A DNA stretch of 64,000 nucleotides from Atopsyche davidsoni (lineage: Eukaryota; Arthropoda; Insecta; Trichoptera; Hydrobiosidae). Location: the NCBI GenBank assembly GCA_022113835.1, contig JAILWY010000006.1:2604001-2668000 (forward strand). The letters are read 5' to 3'. Made by a program: the position numbers and the translations under genes. Below are positions 52,296 to 63,879 of this stretch, piece by piece. The first letter of the stretch is position 1. Each line of letters starts with the position of its first letter. The notes beneath the pieces were generated by a model, which was not told the origin of the DNA, did no database searches, and saw nothing but the letters and a program-made list of their open reading frames with translations.

Positions 52296-52439
52296 TATTT
52301 TTGTAATAAAAAAAACATATCATTTGTCCTAAGAGCAATTTAACTTTCTATATTCTGAAATATTTTATTGTACTCAAATATAAATTGTATGACAAAAAAA
52401 ATCGGTTAACTGTGTGAAAATTCAAGTTAAACATTTTCG

Positions 52440-52815
52440 ATTTCGATATTTTCAAAAGCCTCATTTTCAGTCGGCGGGGAAGGGCAATTAGGCCACCGGG
52501 ATGGTCCTCGGAGGACGCTAGAGCCTTATTAGGCCGCAGCCTTCGGTTGCGGAAAGGCTGTGCGGGGATCTATATTCTTCTCGGCTCTTTAATTAATTCG
52601 CGGAGGCGCGAGCGGTTGGTTGCCTGCCCCCAGGCGCGTAATAAGAACTTAAACTTAACGGCGAATAACAATAGTTGTTTTAATATCTTTATCACTCCGC
52701 TGAAATTACTAAATTGTTTAGTCGTACGCGTTATGTGCCGCTCGGATTTAATTTTGGGGCGAAGTGAACCGCCTCTTATGGTTCCGTTAGAATCTCTGCC
52801 GTTATATTTTAGATT
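52440..52815. promoter_or_regulatory. GC-richer island with palindromes
   Basis: Contains the perfect palindrome GTCCTCGGAGGAC (52504-52516), a stem-loop CCGCAGCC-TTC-GGTTGCGG (52534-52552, one G-U if RNA) and two TTAGGCC words (near 52490 and 52528). The rest is mixed-composition, non-repetitive sequence unlike its AT-rich flanks. This looks like an enhancer-type element; no coding frame is convincing. Confidence 0.3.
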
Positions 52816-54000
52816 CCAGAAATTCTATATCTAGATAGCGTAATAACATCTTAATTATATTTTAATTTTTAATAAAATGTAATTTTAGTGATAGGCGTGG
52901 TTAAGTTATTTACAAAAGACTTAAATAGAACAAAGACTTAATACTTTTGTTGTTGAAAATAAAATCAATGTTAGAATCCAAATACATCACCTTTTATGTA
53001 AAGAATTACTAGCCTTGAAGATTGAAAAAAAGAGTCATAAATGTTTAGGATTCTTGAAACAGGAACACCGCGAAACTCCAAGCCCGGAACTTCAATCGGA
53101 AAAACACATATTTATCATATTAAAAGTAAACTATAAGAAATAAAATAAAAAATGGTAGTAGAAGAAAGGATGTATCTAGCTTTCTGCATTTAATTTTTTT
53201 TGATTGGTGCAGTCGATTTTTCGCAATAGGTACAAGCAAAAAGTCAAAAAACTCGAATTTGGTATCACGGCTCTTAAGCTGTATTAGCTAAAATATACAT
53301 ATTTTTATTACTTGTTTATACGTGTATCATAAAATTGCATTATTTTCATTTTGTTTTTCTTATTTATTTAAATGAAAAAATATACTAAAGCTTTATTTTT
53401 TTACTTTACGTGCCATATGATCCCAAATAAATTCTGCATTGACTACGCTGCTATAAAACGTACGAACAATCTAGTCTTAACACCCCATCATACAAGATCA
53501 TGTCAAAAAATATAAAAGTCATTGAATCCTGGAATCAAGCCCCTGCGGTGCTAAGTATTCCCCGTACGGGAGGCATTAATGCTCCCTCTTCCTCTCCTTG
53601 TCTCTCACCACATCACAGCCATTTCACAGCATAATGATCCACTTTCCCTCCATGGCAATACAAGGAAACAACTTTATTCAACGCGGGTGCAATTATACGC
53701 TGGATGAACAATATATATTATATTTTGGTTCAAGTAAGAAAATTATAAAAATATCCCTTGTAAGTCTTAATATATTCAACCAACTCAAATGATCGTGTCA
53801 ATATACTAAACAAAAATATATATTTAAAAATACCCTGCCAGCCCTAACTTAAGCCTGGGATGTAGATTATCGCATATGACACTGACACACATTTCATTGG
53901 ACTTTTCTGGCAGTATTTTGTGGGATAACATTTATAGTTAATATCGATATTTTATGAATAACCGGCCTAGTGAATAGAATCATAAAATTTTTCGAATTTA

Positions 54001-54345
54001 ATGCGTATCAATTAATTTATGCCAAAAAACTTACATAGACAAAAATTCACTCAAATGTGTAGTTTTACTATATATTTAAAAACGTCATAAGAACAAAGAA
54101 AATCTACTTGTTAATAGTTCATTTAATTCTCATCAGAGTTTCGTTCGTATTTATTGCGTATAAAGGGCGTGTTAAATTTATGCTAAAAAAATTTACTACG
54201 ATAATAATTAAATGCGTTCAATTCACTCATAGGTGTAGTTTTGTATAATATTTTAAAATACCGTAAGAACAAAAAAATCTACTTGCTAAAAATTCATTTA
54301 ATTTTTATTCATTCTCGTCCAGCGTTTCGTCGAGCGGCGTACACC
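54001..54345 (+). repeat. Diverged tandem duplication, about 150-170-bp unit
   Basis: GCGTAT...AATTTATGC, TTCACTCA.A.GTGTAGTTTT, CGT.ATAAGAACAAA, AATCTACTTG, TTCATTTAATT and CGTTTCGT occur in the same order twice, starting near 54003 and 54153. Indels make the exact period vary. It is adjacent to the GC-rich segment 54310-54620. Confidence 0.75.
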
Positions 54346-54683
54346 CGCAGCAGGTCCCATACAAAAATCTCATCGCGTTATGATATTCGCAGGTCGGGAG
54401 CTCAGTCCCCGCAATGAAGGCGACAATTCTCGGTTCTTCAATAGCGATCGCAGCAAACGGCAAAGGTAAACAAGAGAGCACAAGCAGTTGTGCGGCTCGG
54501 GAAGTTCTCCATAAGCGACTACTCCGGCCGCACGTGGGCGCGTGTCCCGCCGCATCCATAGCTTGGCAAAAATTACTTGCAAGGCCGTTGGTGTTGCTTC
54601 GAGGACATGCTTTTTTGTTTTTGTTGATGTAATGTTAGTGGAAAAATGATGATTAGTACAAGTACGTCTTCATTTTTCATCGA
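54346..54683. other. GC-rich segment, unclassified
   Basis: 54310-54610 is GC-rich and contains a minus-strand open frame of 84 codons (54559-54305) with several cysteines in its last third; I recognise no family, and there are no paired splice sites. Its right edge runs into a copy of the dispersed repeat core at 54684. Confidence 0.3.
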
Positions 54684-54720
54684 GTGCCTCTCCTCAGAGG
54701 AGGTTGGCGACCATCTCACT
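54684..54720 (+). repeat. Third copy of the GCCTCTCCTCAGAGGAGG repeat core
   Basis: GTGCCTCTCCTCAGAGGAGG followed by TTGGCGACCATCTCACT matches the cores at about 19028-19062 and 19288-19323. Only the 3' part of the 18.7-kb unit is recognisable. Confidence 0.8.
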
Positions 54721-56149
54721 GGTCGCGGACCGAGTACGTAAATGCGACTTATTGCTGTAATATTAGTAGCTGGCGTATATTTGAAAGATACGACGTGGAA
54801 TCGATGTATTTGATGTTATAACTGTTTTTTGTTATAACAAAATACAAAAATTTTACTCTTGTGTTAAACAAAACATGTATCTATAATAGTATATCTACTA
54901 AAATGCTTAAATCTATTAATTGTAATATTTGACCGATTCCAAATCAAATACGTAATTTTTCGACATATTATCGCGTTTTTTATTTCAGTGGTTATTTTAA
55001 ATAAAATATATTATAGTGTATACTTGAAATATACCCATTAAATAAACGAATTTCCATAACACATCTTGATTGTCAACACTAAACGCAGAAACGTGACACC
55101 TCACCCAGTCATTTCCCAGACCGCAGCCTATAAGGGTTCCCAACTACAAGAGTCGTATCGGTGGCGGAAAATGTTAAACACATCCCTTTTGAGTCTGGGG
55201 TCCTCGTCTCGGACCAGCTCTGACCCTGCCGGGCCCTGGGGGGGTCCCTTTTTTGACTTACGACACCCCGGGGCACGATCCGCGGTGTTTAAAATTATCT
55301 GGGCGTCTGGATAGAAAGTGATTTCGCCGCCTCTGCGGGAGAGGCTCTTCCTGCGAATTGGTTTTTGATAGCAGTCACCGTGACGGAGCGCTAATTTTCC
55401 ACAGTTTAATTTGTCTATCGGGGGGCGTTATCTGTGGGTCTTGATATACGAGCTGCCGATTTAATTTCATTTGAACATCTATACATCAATATTTTATTGC
55501 TCTTTGATTTAGGTTGAAAACTGAAACGAAGCCATTCAAATCGTAAAAAAGTAAAAGCGATCCATACATCAGTAAACTAATTTTTAGTTGGTTTCGACAC
55601 GAAAAAAGTTGTTTTCTTTCTAAAAACATAAAAATAAACTTATTTAAAACGTAATCTAATATTCACAAAAGCTTTATTTAATATAAATTAATTCCCTACT
55701 AAACAAAATATGCAATGCCACTTATAAATTTATTTTTTTTTCACATTTTTAAAAAAATATTTAGGCAATAAATAAATCACCAATTTTTTTATTTTTTATT
55801 AAGAATTCAACGAGAAAGTGAGTACTTTTTCACTAGATATTTTAGAAAAATGAATGATCGAGAATATCCGTAAGAAAAAAGCAATAAATATAATCATGGT
55901 GTTCCCAAACGTATGATTGGAAAGAATAGTAAAAAAAGTATACAGGAACACAAAATGAGCCTAATGAACTCGAGTAGAAGGGTGATTCTAGATTAACTTT
56001 GTCAATGAAAAATAGAAAACTCTCAGAAATTGATTGATAAGAGTGGTTGTACTTGCACGAGCAGGACCGAGATTTGAGATCCCAAGACAAATACAAATCA
56101 GAAATCTTCGGGCCGGGGGTTGACGTGACCAGCCCCCAGATGTGATCAC
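54721..56149. other. Intergenic stretch with one GC-richer island
   Basis: 55090-55450 is GC-richer (including GGGCCCTGGGGGGGTCCC) and non-repetitive, without convincing coding content. The rest is AT-rich. Nothing else recognised. Confidence 0.4.
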
Positions 56150-56290
56150 ATCCCCGCCGGTAATGAGCGCGGTCGCTAATGAGGGAGGCTGCTAATTGGC
56201 CGGCGAGCGGGTTGGCAAGCGAGTCATGATCGGGAATCAATCGAGGATTCCGCGCACCTGACCGGACAGGTGGGCTGGCCTGATTACGGC
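56100..56290. promoter_or_regulatory. Candidate enhancer: spaced TAAT cores and paired E-boxes
   Basis: TAAT cores at 56161, 56177 and 56193 are exactly 16 bp apart (GGTAATGAG, GCTAATGAG, GCTAATTGG). CACCTG (56255-56260) and CAGGTG (56267-56272) form an inverted E-box pair with a 6-bp spacer. GATTA words and the palindrome TGTGATCACA lie within 80 bp. Homeodomain and bHLH or Snail-type zinc-finger proteins are known to use such cores. Function is inference. Confidence 0.4.
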
Positions 56291-57855
56291 ACGTAATTTT
56301 TTGTTGTTGCTAATAATATTAACAAAAAATGCACAGCACGTGCGATTTGAGGCAAAGCAAGCTTACTGCATACAGTGGAGAGTTATCTGATTTGATTCTG
56401 GAGCTGAGAATAAGATTGCTCTAATTATTTTTCATACTTGTGTTTCATTATTATTATATACACAACATATATATATATATATATTAATTCTAATAAATAG
56501 TAAGATTTCAAAATCAATATATTTTTAAAAAATACTTTACTCTCTCCTAAGTAATTGTTCGGTAAAAAGTCGAGACATTGGCATCAGTTTTTAACTATAA
56601 AAATATACGTTTTTTATATTTTAATCCAAAATATGATCAAAACATTGTCTGCAACGTGTAAATCAGTTTTAATTCAGAATGTGCATCTATTATATTTAGA
56701 TTTGGGGATATATTTTATTTATCAAAAATAAATTGTATTACTTTGACAGTTATGAAATAGTTTATACCACAGCCTTGGAAGATATATAGGAAATGTAAAT
56801 CTTCTGTTATTTCTGATTAATATCTTGATTAAGGGAGATTAACTAGTGTAGCTTCTAGCAGCATCGCTAATAACCAATGAGCGTAAATTACTAAACCACC
56901 GCATAACGCGGACGTATTAAATGATAGTTATAATTCGACACGCGTCCGAGTCCGGGACAGGTTTACGCAGTCATGTGACCTTTATTTATTCAATTTGTAG
57001 ATAATTAGCAGCTGTCACATTATAATATATATTTACACGGAAAGCGCGGCCGTAATTCTTGCCGGCATTAAACATATTGGTGTGCGCACAGTCGGACTGT
57101 GTCCACTTCTGCCTAATCGGTATCATGCAGCTCTGACACCAACAGGCGAGGGGCACTCTGAAAACGCATTCAAAATTATATAAAAACCTTCCTAAAAAAA
57201 AAGCTTTTCTCTAGATTTAGATAATAATAAAAAGTGCACTTTTAATGTTTTTGCTTGATCAACAAAACATTTATATTGATATGATTATACAAACAAGAGG
57301 CATTCTCCGTACTTGCGTTTATTTAATTCATTAAGTAATTATATAATTTCTTGTGATTATTTAAAAAGCTAGAATCATTTTTTAATAAACCAAAAAAGTT
57401 AATGCTTTTAAAATTGGTATTTACTCAAATTTTCTTACAAAACGTCTTTGTAAAAGCTCGCGAACAGTCGATTTTCAACCCCCGGCGCCTCTGGTTTTTG
57501 AGAGGGAGTTGTTATGGTGTTATAGAATAAGGAGGCTGTATTCCGAGCACACTTCAGCGATATAAAGCCTCCGCGAAATACCTCCGAGACACCTGATGCA
57601 GACTCTGTCAGGGGACGCAGAGGGGAAGACTTATAAAGATTGATGCACTGATGATGAAAGTTCAAGCACATTTTTGCGAGGTTTGATGTATACGTACCTT
57701 TTCAATTTAGCTTAAGTATATTCCTCTTTAGAGTTTATATCCATACAATATGCTCTACGAGTAATCCAATTTTTATTTTTTTTAAATACGTATGACAAAT
57801 GTTATTTATTAATTTTACATTGCATTCAAAACATTACTATGGGCACACGAAGTTT
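56291..57855. other. Intergenic stretch, nothing recognised
   Basis: Contains an (AT)n run at about 56467-56485 and GC-richer patches at 56860-57160 and 57460-57630. No coding region or repeat family was recognised. Confidence 0.45.
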
Positions 57856-58260
57856 GATAATTAATGCACGCGGCCACTACCGCGTTAATAAACAACGCTT
57901 TATTTTGTCATGTAAATTTTACGCGCATATTACATAATTGATTATTTTGATGAATTATTTAGGCGTTTTGACGAGATGACTAATCGCACGGCCCTCCAAA
58001 ATATTTCATAGGGTAAAAGCTGCATTCGGACGCGGGTCGCCCGCAAACTGCGGCGGTCTCGGCGGTCGCGCGAATAATTTATCATTCGCCTATAAATAAT
58101 CATTAATAGGACAACAATAGCGACACCCGGAAAAACCGACCGAAGCACAAACAGCGGGGCAAAATGCCCGCCGCCCTGATTAAATTCTCTGCACACCGAT
58201 CTTTGCGATACCGACAAAAATTTGAGCAGAATATATCGGAGAATGCATCAGAGCAGTTTT
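57856..58260. promoter_or_regulatory. GC-mixed island rich in homeodomain-type cores
   Basis: Stretches such as GCGGCGGTCTCGGCGGTCGC alternate with TAAT/ATTA words (AATAATTTATCATTC, AATAATCATTAATAGG). The non-repetitive mixed composition in AT-rich surroundings is the look of a conserved non-coding element. No convincing coding frame is present. Confidence 0.3.
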
Positions 58261-58891
58261 GTTATTCATGGGAAACAACTCCAGTACCGGAGACGAAACG
58301 TAAAAAAAAATTAACACGGTTTAACAATGCCCAAAAATAGTCCACTTTTATATTTTTTGACCGTTTACTAAATCAATATTTCGAATATCTGCAAACTAAA
58401 TTTAAAAAAAAAACGTGATCGTCTGAAAAACTGAAAAATAATTTATGGAATTTTGAAAATAGTTTTTGGTAGACAGAAACATGCATATTTTATTCAACCG
58501 CAGAATTTAGCTCAAAAAAACTTTTTTATTATTATCTAGCTATGAATGAAGCATATTTGAAAATTAATAATAAAGACATTAATGATTCCCTGTTAAAAGC
58601 TTTATTTAATCCAATATTATCAATGTGGATTAAAATACAGCTTAGCAAAATACATTTGGCCGCAGAGTGTTTGGAAAATTGTAACAATAAAGGGTTTGAT
58701 GAGTTAAAACTGCTTAAATGTTTTCAAAACTCAATTGACTTCAATTGTTGTAATTTCATATCGATCATCCAGCGTTCAGGTCATGAGAATTAATTATTCC
58801 AGGATAACTGATGTGATAGTAACTTTCAGAATATAAATCTAGTATCTTTTTAGAGTAAATAATTTTAATAGAAATCTTAAGACCCATAATA

Positions 58892-60346
58892 CACCCATAC
58901 CTCGCTTTACGGCCTAGATACGTTCCACGAAACTTGGCCGCTAAGCGAAAAGCCGTATAAGGAATCAATTATTCTAATACAAATTCATACAAATTCAATG
59001 GGATCGGTTCCAAATTTGTTAAATATGTAACACTTTTTACACATTCTGGCCATATTTTTTTCCAAACATGGTTCATTGTTGTTAATTTTAATTCCTTCCA
59101 TGATTCACTGATGCTGTCAACAGCATCCTTGATGTTATAGTTTTTCCAAAATGTTTTAATTGAAGCTATACCATCGGTGTCCCTTATAAGTTGTCGGAAA
59201 GTTCGGCGTAGGTAATATGCCTTAAAAGTGGCTATTGCACCCTGATCCATTGGTTGGATCAGAGCTGTTGTATTTTTCGGAAGGTACTCAATCATGACAT
59301 CTTCAGATAGCTCGGATAAATTAGTAGGATGCCCTGGTGCATTATCCAAAATTAGCAAAGCCTTGTTGGTTAGTTATTGTCTCGCAAATATTTTTTCACT
59401 TCTGTACAAAAGTGAATTTTGAACCAATCCTCAAAAATAGCTTTAGTCATCCAAGCTTTCTTGTTGGATTTCCATATGACGGGTAATTGATTTTTATTTA
59501 GTCCTTTAAGAGGCCTTGGATTTTCGGACAAATATATTAAAAGTGGTTTTAGCTTAAAATCACCTGCGGCATTTGCACCAAGTAGTAAAGTTAATCGTTC
59601 TTTAGACACCTTATTAACCAGGCGCAGATTTTTCGGTTTTTGAAATGTACGTGCGATCAGGCATTCGCTTCCAATAAAGCCCTGTTTCGTCTACGATAAA
59701 CACTTATTCAGGTTTATAACCACCTCTTTCAATAATTCCCTTTCAAATGTTGGGATATTCCTTAAATGCGGTCTCATCGGCGTTAGCTGCTTCACCTTTT
59801 ATTTTCAAATTATGCAAATAAAATCTATTTTTAAATTTTTCAAACCATCATCGGCTTGCTTGGAATGTGACATCTTCAACAGATTCATCGGTATCTCCAT
59901 TCTTCAAATTTTCGAAATACTTAAAGCTTTTTCCTGGATAATCATTTGACTCATTGGCATTCTCCGTTTGTTATTGTCCTCAATCCATATAATCAATAGT
60001 TAAAATAAGTTTAATAAAAAAATACATACATATTAAAAAAAAAAAAATTTGTACGTACATTATGTACTTACGTACTAAAAATGTCCCTAATTATTTCCAA
60101 TTTTTCCAGTTAATGTGTAACAATCAGTAATAAATATGTACATAAAACACTCACAGACAAGTTTAAACCAGCCGCTCTATGAGCACACACTGAATAACGC
60201 TCGTAAACAAAATAACATTGAAAAAAAGTTTTTTTGGTCGTCATAGCGAAACATTTTAGGCCGTATATCGAAAACGTGCCTTAATTGAAAAGGGCCGTTA
60301 TAGCGAAAGGCCGTATAACGAGCGGCCGTATAGCGAGGTATGGGTG
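58892..60346 (-). mobile_element. Decayed Tigger (pogo-type, Tc1/mariner superfamily) element
   Basis: 1,455 bp flanked by TA (58890-58891, 60347-60348). The terminal inverted repeats start CACCCATACCTCGCT at both ends and agree over 23 bp with one mismatch. The right end has four copies of a GGCCGTATAGCGA-like word between about 60260 and 60334; the left end has two weaker ones. The transposase remnant is on the minus strand. The element is shorter than a full Tigger because the N-terminal DNA-binding part of the gene is missing. Low decay of the ends suggests a moderately young insertion. Confidence 0.93.
58969..59980 (-). pseudogene. Tigger transposase pseudogene (DDE_1 catalytic part)
   Basis: Successive minus-strand pieces match the pogo/Tigger transposase order: ALSIFENLK, NLKIKGEAANADE, VDETGLYWKRMPDRTYISK, LTLLLGANAAGDFKLKPLL, LPVIWKSNKKAWMT, LILDNAPGHP, QPMDQGAIATFKAYYLRRTF. 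All three catalytic aspartates of the DDD type are recognisable (DETG, LDNAPGH, QPMDQG). The gene is dead: in-frame TGA at 59850-59848, TAA at 59706-59704, and frame changes near 59745, 59615 and 59368. The helix-turn-helix / CENP-B-like N-terminus is absent. The final piece ends at a stop at 58971-58969. Confidence 0.92.
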
Positions 60347-60348
60347 TA

Positions 60349-62896
60349 TTAGAATTGTTTGATCTTAAACATAAAATTATTTCAAATATTTACCTACCTA
60401 CTAAAATCATAGAAATAATAATTAACTAATATATCATATGCAACAATCTATTGCAAATTCTTCCGAACCAATTATAAAAATTTATATATATAGAAAGTAC
60501 CCATACTTACAAATAAACCAACGCAATCAAATCCATGGATATGATTGTAAATTTTTTTCAATTTTGTATTCGAAAATATGTCAGACGCGTTTGTGCCCAG
60601 CATGCAATTGTGTGCGTTATTCATACTGATAGTTAATACTTCTGTCGAAGAGTTCTGGTTAGACATGAGAATCACATACAATGCTTACTCGTTCACATTG
60701 CACCTCCAGAAAAATGTTTCTGATTTAAACATTAAACTCTTTTATAATTGCTTTGCGACAAAAGGAAAAATAAATGCAAAAGGTTTCTTTTAATAGGTAT
60801 AAATACTAGAAAACGGAAACAGAACTCCAATAGTCCAGTCGAATATTAGAAGATATATTTTATAAGCATATTCTATCTAAAACCACTTTGCCATTTTATT
60901 GTCCCAATAAAAAAATTCTCTAATCTGAAGTGAATTCCTTCTGCAGTCTCATAGGCATTCATTTAAAATTTATTTTGAATCATGTTATTATAATTTTGAA
61001 TTGTAATTTGGTTGACGATTTCAGTAACCTCTTTTCCCATACAGCTTTAAGACCACTAAAAATATTTTACATTTAAAAAAACCTATCAGACCAATTTTCA
61101 TTTAAAAATTCAACATATCTTTCACAAGCATTTTCAAGAAATCAAATTTTACTTAAAATAACAAAAATTAACTAATAGTTCCTTATCTTGATGAGAATTT
61201 ATAGAAAAATAATGTGTTTATATACAGGTACTTACATATAATCATCTCAAGTTTACAAGGTAAATTAAAACAGGGTTTTATATAAAATCATTCATTTATT
61301 TTTCTTTGACATGTGCGCAATGCTACATATAATTTCCTTACCACATTATATGGCAACATAAAATATAGTATTTTAGGCGATCTTGTAATGCGTTTTATAA
61401 AACCATGCAATCAACTGTTAACAAAATAGTGATTACACTTTTCCCTATGGATGCATTCCTTTACAATCCGATTGCACTGATTGAGCAACAATACTAATCA
61501 ACTGTACACAGAATTCTCTAATCTTGAAACAAATCAGCCATTAAGCATAGAAATCTGTGAGTAATTGTATGTAAACATTCGCATTTTTATTTGGTTCTTT
61601 TCATTAGACTGCAGTTGACTTCAAAGTTATACTAAACGAAGTTAAAAGAGTCTACATTTCTAGGTTATTGGCAATAATAGGGATCGTTTGTTAATATAGA
61701 AAAGGCTGCGCGTATAAAATTGTTTTATAAAGTGTTAATTTAAACTATGAAGTTAGTAGCATTTTATTGTACATACAAAAGAAAAACATTCCATTACAAT
61801 CAAAGTTACCGCCTCTTAATATTTTTGATATCGGTATTAAAAATCGCCAGATGCACAACAACTTGTCGATATCCAAAAAAGTAATTATTGCAATGCGTCT
61901 GCGTTGTCCTCCGGTGACTTTCCAGAGCTGGTTAACGAGGAGAGTGTGCTTCGAGCACTGTGGAATGTTGAGGCACTGAGTAAGCAATTTACATTGTTGA
62001 GGAATACATTAAATGGTACAGTATGAAAATATATAAATCAACACACGTCCTTCATACGCGGTGTTACAAGTGTGTTCTTATTTTAATGTAAGTATTTTCA
62101 TTATAATCTCTATTCGATTGAATTACAAAATCCTCTCAAACGTATAAAATAATCTTAAATTACAAAATGGACTGGAAATTTTACTCTCTAAAATAACCTA
62201 AAGTCAAATTATGACAGGAGATTCTCTATATGTCCATATACATAACAAATATAACAGACAATTAATGCCAAAAACGGATTCATTCTCAAAATTATATGTT
62301 CTTCACTTCTATACTAAATGGATAATAATTAATGTCTTATAGGATTACTTGTAACACTAGATCGACAGCGCTAAATATCTTAAGACATGCTAGAAAAGAT
62401 AACACAATATCGGTAGCATGCATTGTAAAAGCGACTTCGCAGCATGCACTCTCCATTATTAAGTAATTACTGAAATCTTCTCTAAGTTTATATTGATTAG
62501 CTAGCAAAGCAACACTCGATGGCTTGCCTCTTTCAAAGGTATCAATATTTTACTAAAATAGAACAAACACGTACTTTCAATACTAGAAACATTGTGTGAT
62601 TCTTATTTATTAGAATGGGTTTGCTGATTTATTTTCATGTACGCTCATACAAAGAAGTAAAAATATACAACATTATCCACTAGTTAAATAAAATGTCAAA
62701 ATTTACCATAAAATATCTAATTTTTAAACATTATAAAACGAGGATTGAATGTTTAAGGTCAGTGAATGCTTTAAATAAAATTACATTTCCTTAATCTAGA
62801 CATTTATTATCCTCATATTAATATTTGTTAGTAAAAAATATTGTGGAATTTATAGAATCCTGTCATAAAATAAGACTTATCGTACAATATCAAAGT
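60349..62896. other. Intergenic stretch or distal 3' UTR of tacc
   Basis: AT-rich, no coding region recognised. Several minus-strand AATAAA-type words occur (for example near 61761), so a long alternative 3' UTR of tacc could reach into it. A GC-richer patch at 61900-61975 is open in both strands but not convincing. Confidence 0.4.
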
Positions 62897-62902
62897 TTTA
62901 TT
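62897..62902 (-). terminator. Candidate poly(A) signal of tacc (distal)
   Basis: AATAAA on the minus strand in the context TTCAATAAAACTTTG, about 397 nt after the stop. Confidence 0.4.
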
Positions 62903-63015
62903 GAACAGCAAAATAAGATTTGAAATTTAACATACACTAAAAGGCAAATAATTGCACCTTCGCACTGCCGTACCATAAGCAGAGTATAATCGCCAGTAAT
63001 TAGAAAAATAACTGT

Positions 63016-63021
63016 TTTATT
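63016..63021 (-). terminator. Candidate poly(A) signal of tacc (proximal)
   Basis: AATAAA on the minus strand about 278 nt after the stop codon. Confidence 0.4.
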
Positions 63022-63298
63022 TGTTTTCAATATGATTTACACATTTCACGAGTCATAATCATACTTTAATTGAAATACTTCTCGGTCACAAAAATTAAAA
63101 ACAATGAAATGCCAATCATATGGGGAGGGATGTTAAAAAAATAAATAAACTAGGCAATTGGGAGCATTGCCAACCATCAAAATGGAGAAATTTGCACCAT
63201 CTGATGACAAAAATGTCTTTCAATAAAATTATTGTCCAATATTTTCACCATGGCTAAACGTATTCACTTGTCACAGAGTCTCAAATGTGGCTCGTAGA

Positions 63299-63479
63299 TT
63301 AAACCACTTTGTTGATCAATTCATCGCAGATGGCAGTCAACTCCTCAATGTCCTTGATCTTCTGGGCCAGAGACTCCTGTAAGGACACGGCCTGGACCTC
63401 TGATTTCTTCAGCATGGCTTGCAGCTTTGTAGTTTCCTTCTCGTTTGACTTCTTGACAGTGTCAATCTCTTGATTTGCA
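63299..63479 (-). CDS. TACC protein, last coding exon
   Basis: A CATCTGCAG acceptor ends at 63480. The exon begins with one base completing a split Ile codon, followed by 59 codons and TAA (63301-63299). The translation ANQEIDTVKK...SLAQKIKDIEELTAICDELINK is a heptad-patterned coiled coil ending in the hallmark end of TACC proteins (vertebrate forms end with EIEELTKICDELI followed by a few residues). TACC proteins bind microtubule plus ends and centrosomes through this domain with XMAP215/Msps and are regulated by Aurora A. The short C-terminal tail (NKVV) is usual in kind. Confidence 0.92.
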
Positions 63480-63879
63480 CTGCAGATGCATAAAATAAAA
63501 ATGTTGCTTTTAATCAATATACATTAAACCAAACCTATCTAGTTTTTATTAGACATTCTGTAAAACTACCCTAAGTTTAAAATAAAGATCTAGTCAATCT
63601 CTGTATACTTATTGGGTCTTAGATCTATTTTTAACTGTGATATTTTTACTTTTATATGGTACAAGTTACAAGTATAAGAACATACTTGTACCATATAAAA
63701 GAAAATATAGAAATATGAAAATAATGAGGATGTTAATCTGTAGGTGGATTAATCACACAAGTGATATGCATTATAAAATTATTCCTTTGGGCCCATACAT
63801 GCGGCAAATACTGCCATTGAAGAAGAAATATTTAATATTTTCTATTAAAATTATTTATCAATGAACTCGAGTAACTCAC
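63480..63879 (-). other. Last intron of tacc, with perfect 18-bp hairpin
   Basis: GTGAGT donor at 63879, CAG acceptor at 63480, phase 2. Inside, CTTTTATATGGTACAAGT (63649-63666) is followed after 17 bases by its exact reverse complement (63684-63701); an 8-bp alternative pairing (ACAAGTAT/ATACTTGT) overlaps the loop. It could be a small MITE or a chance structure. Confidence 0.85.

Noticed and set aside
55842..56240. 132-codon minus-strand open frame
   Set aside because: Hydrophobic and aromatic-rich AT-driven translation with no domain; the GC-richer part is better read as a regulatory island.
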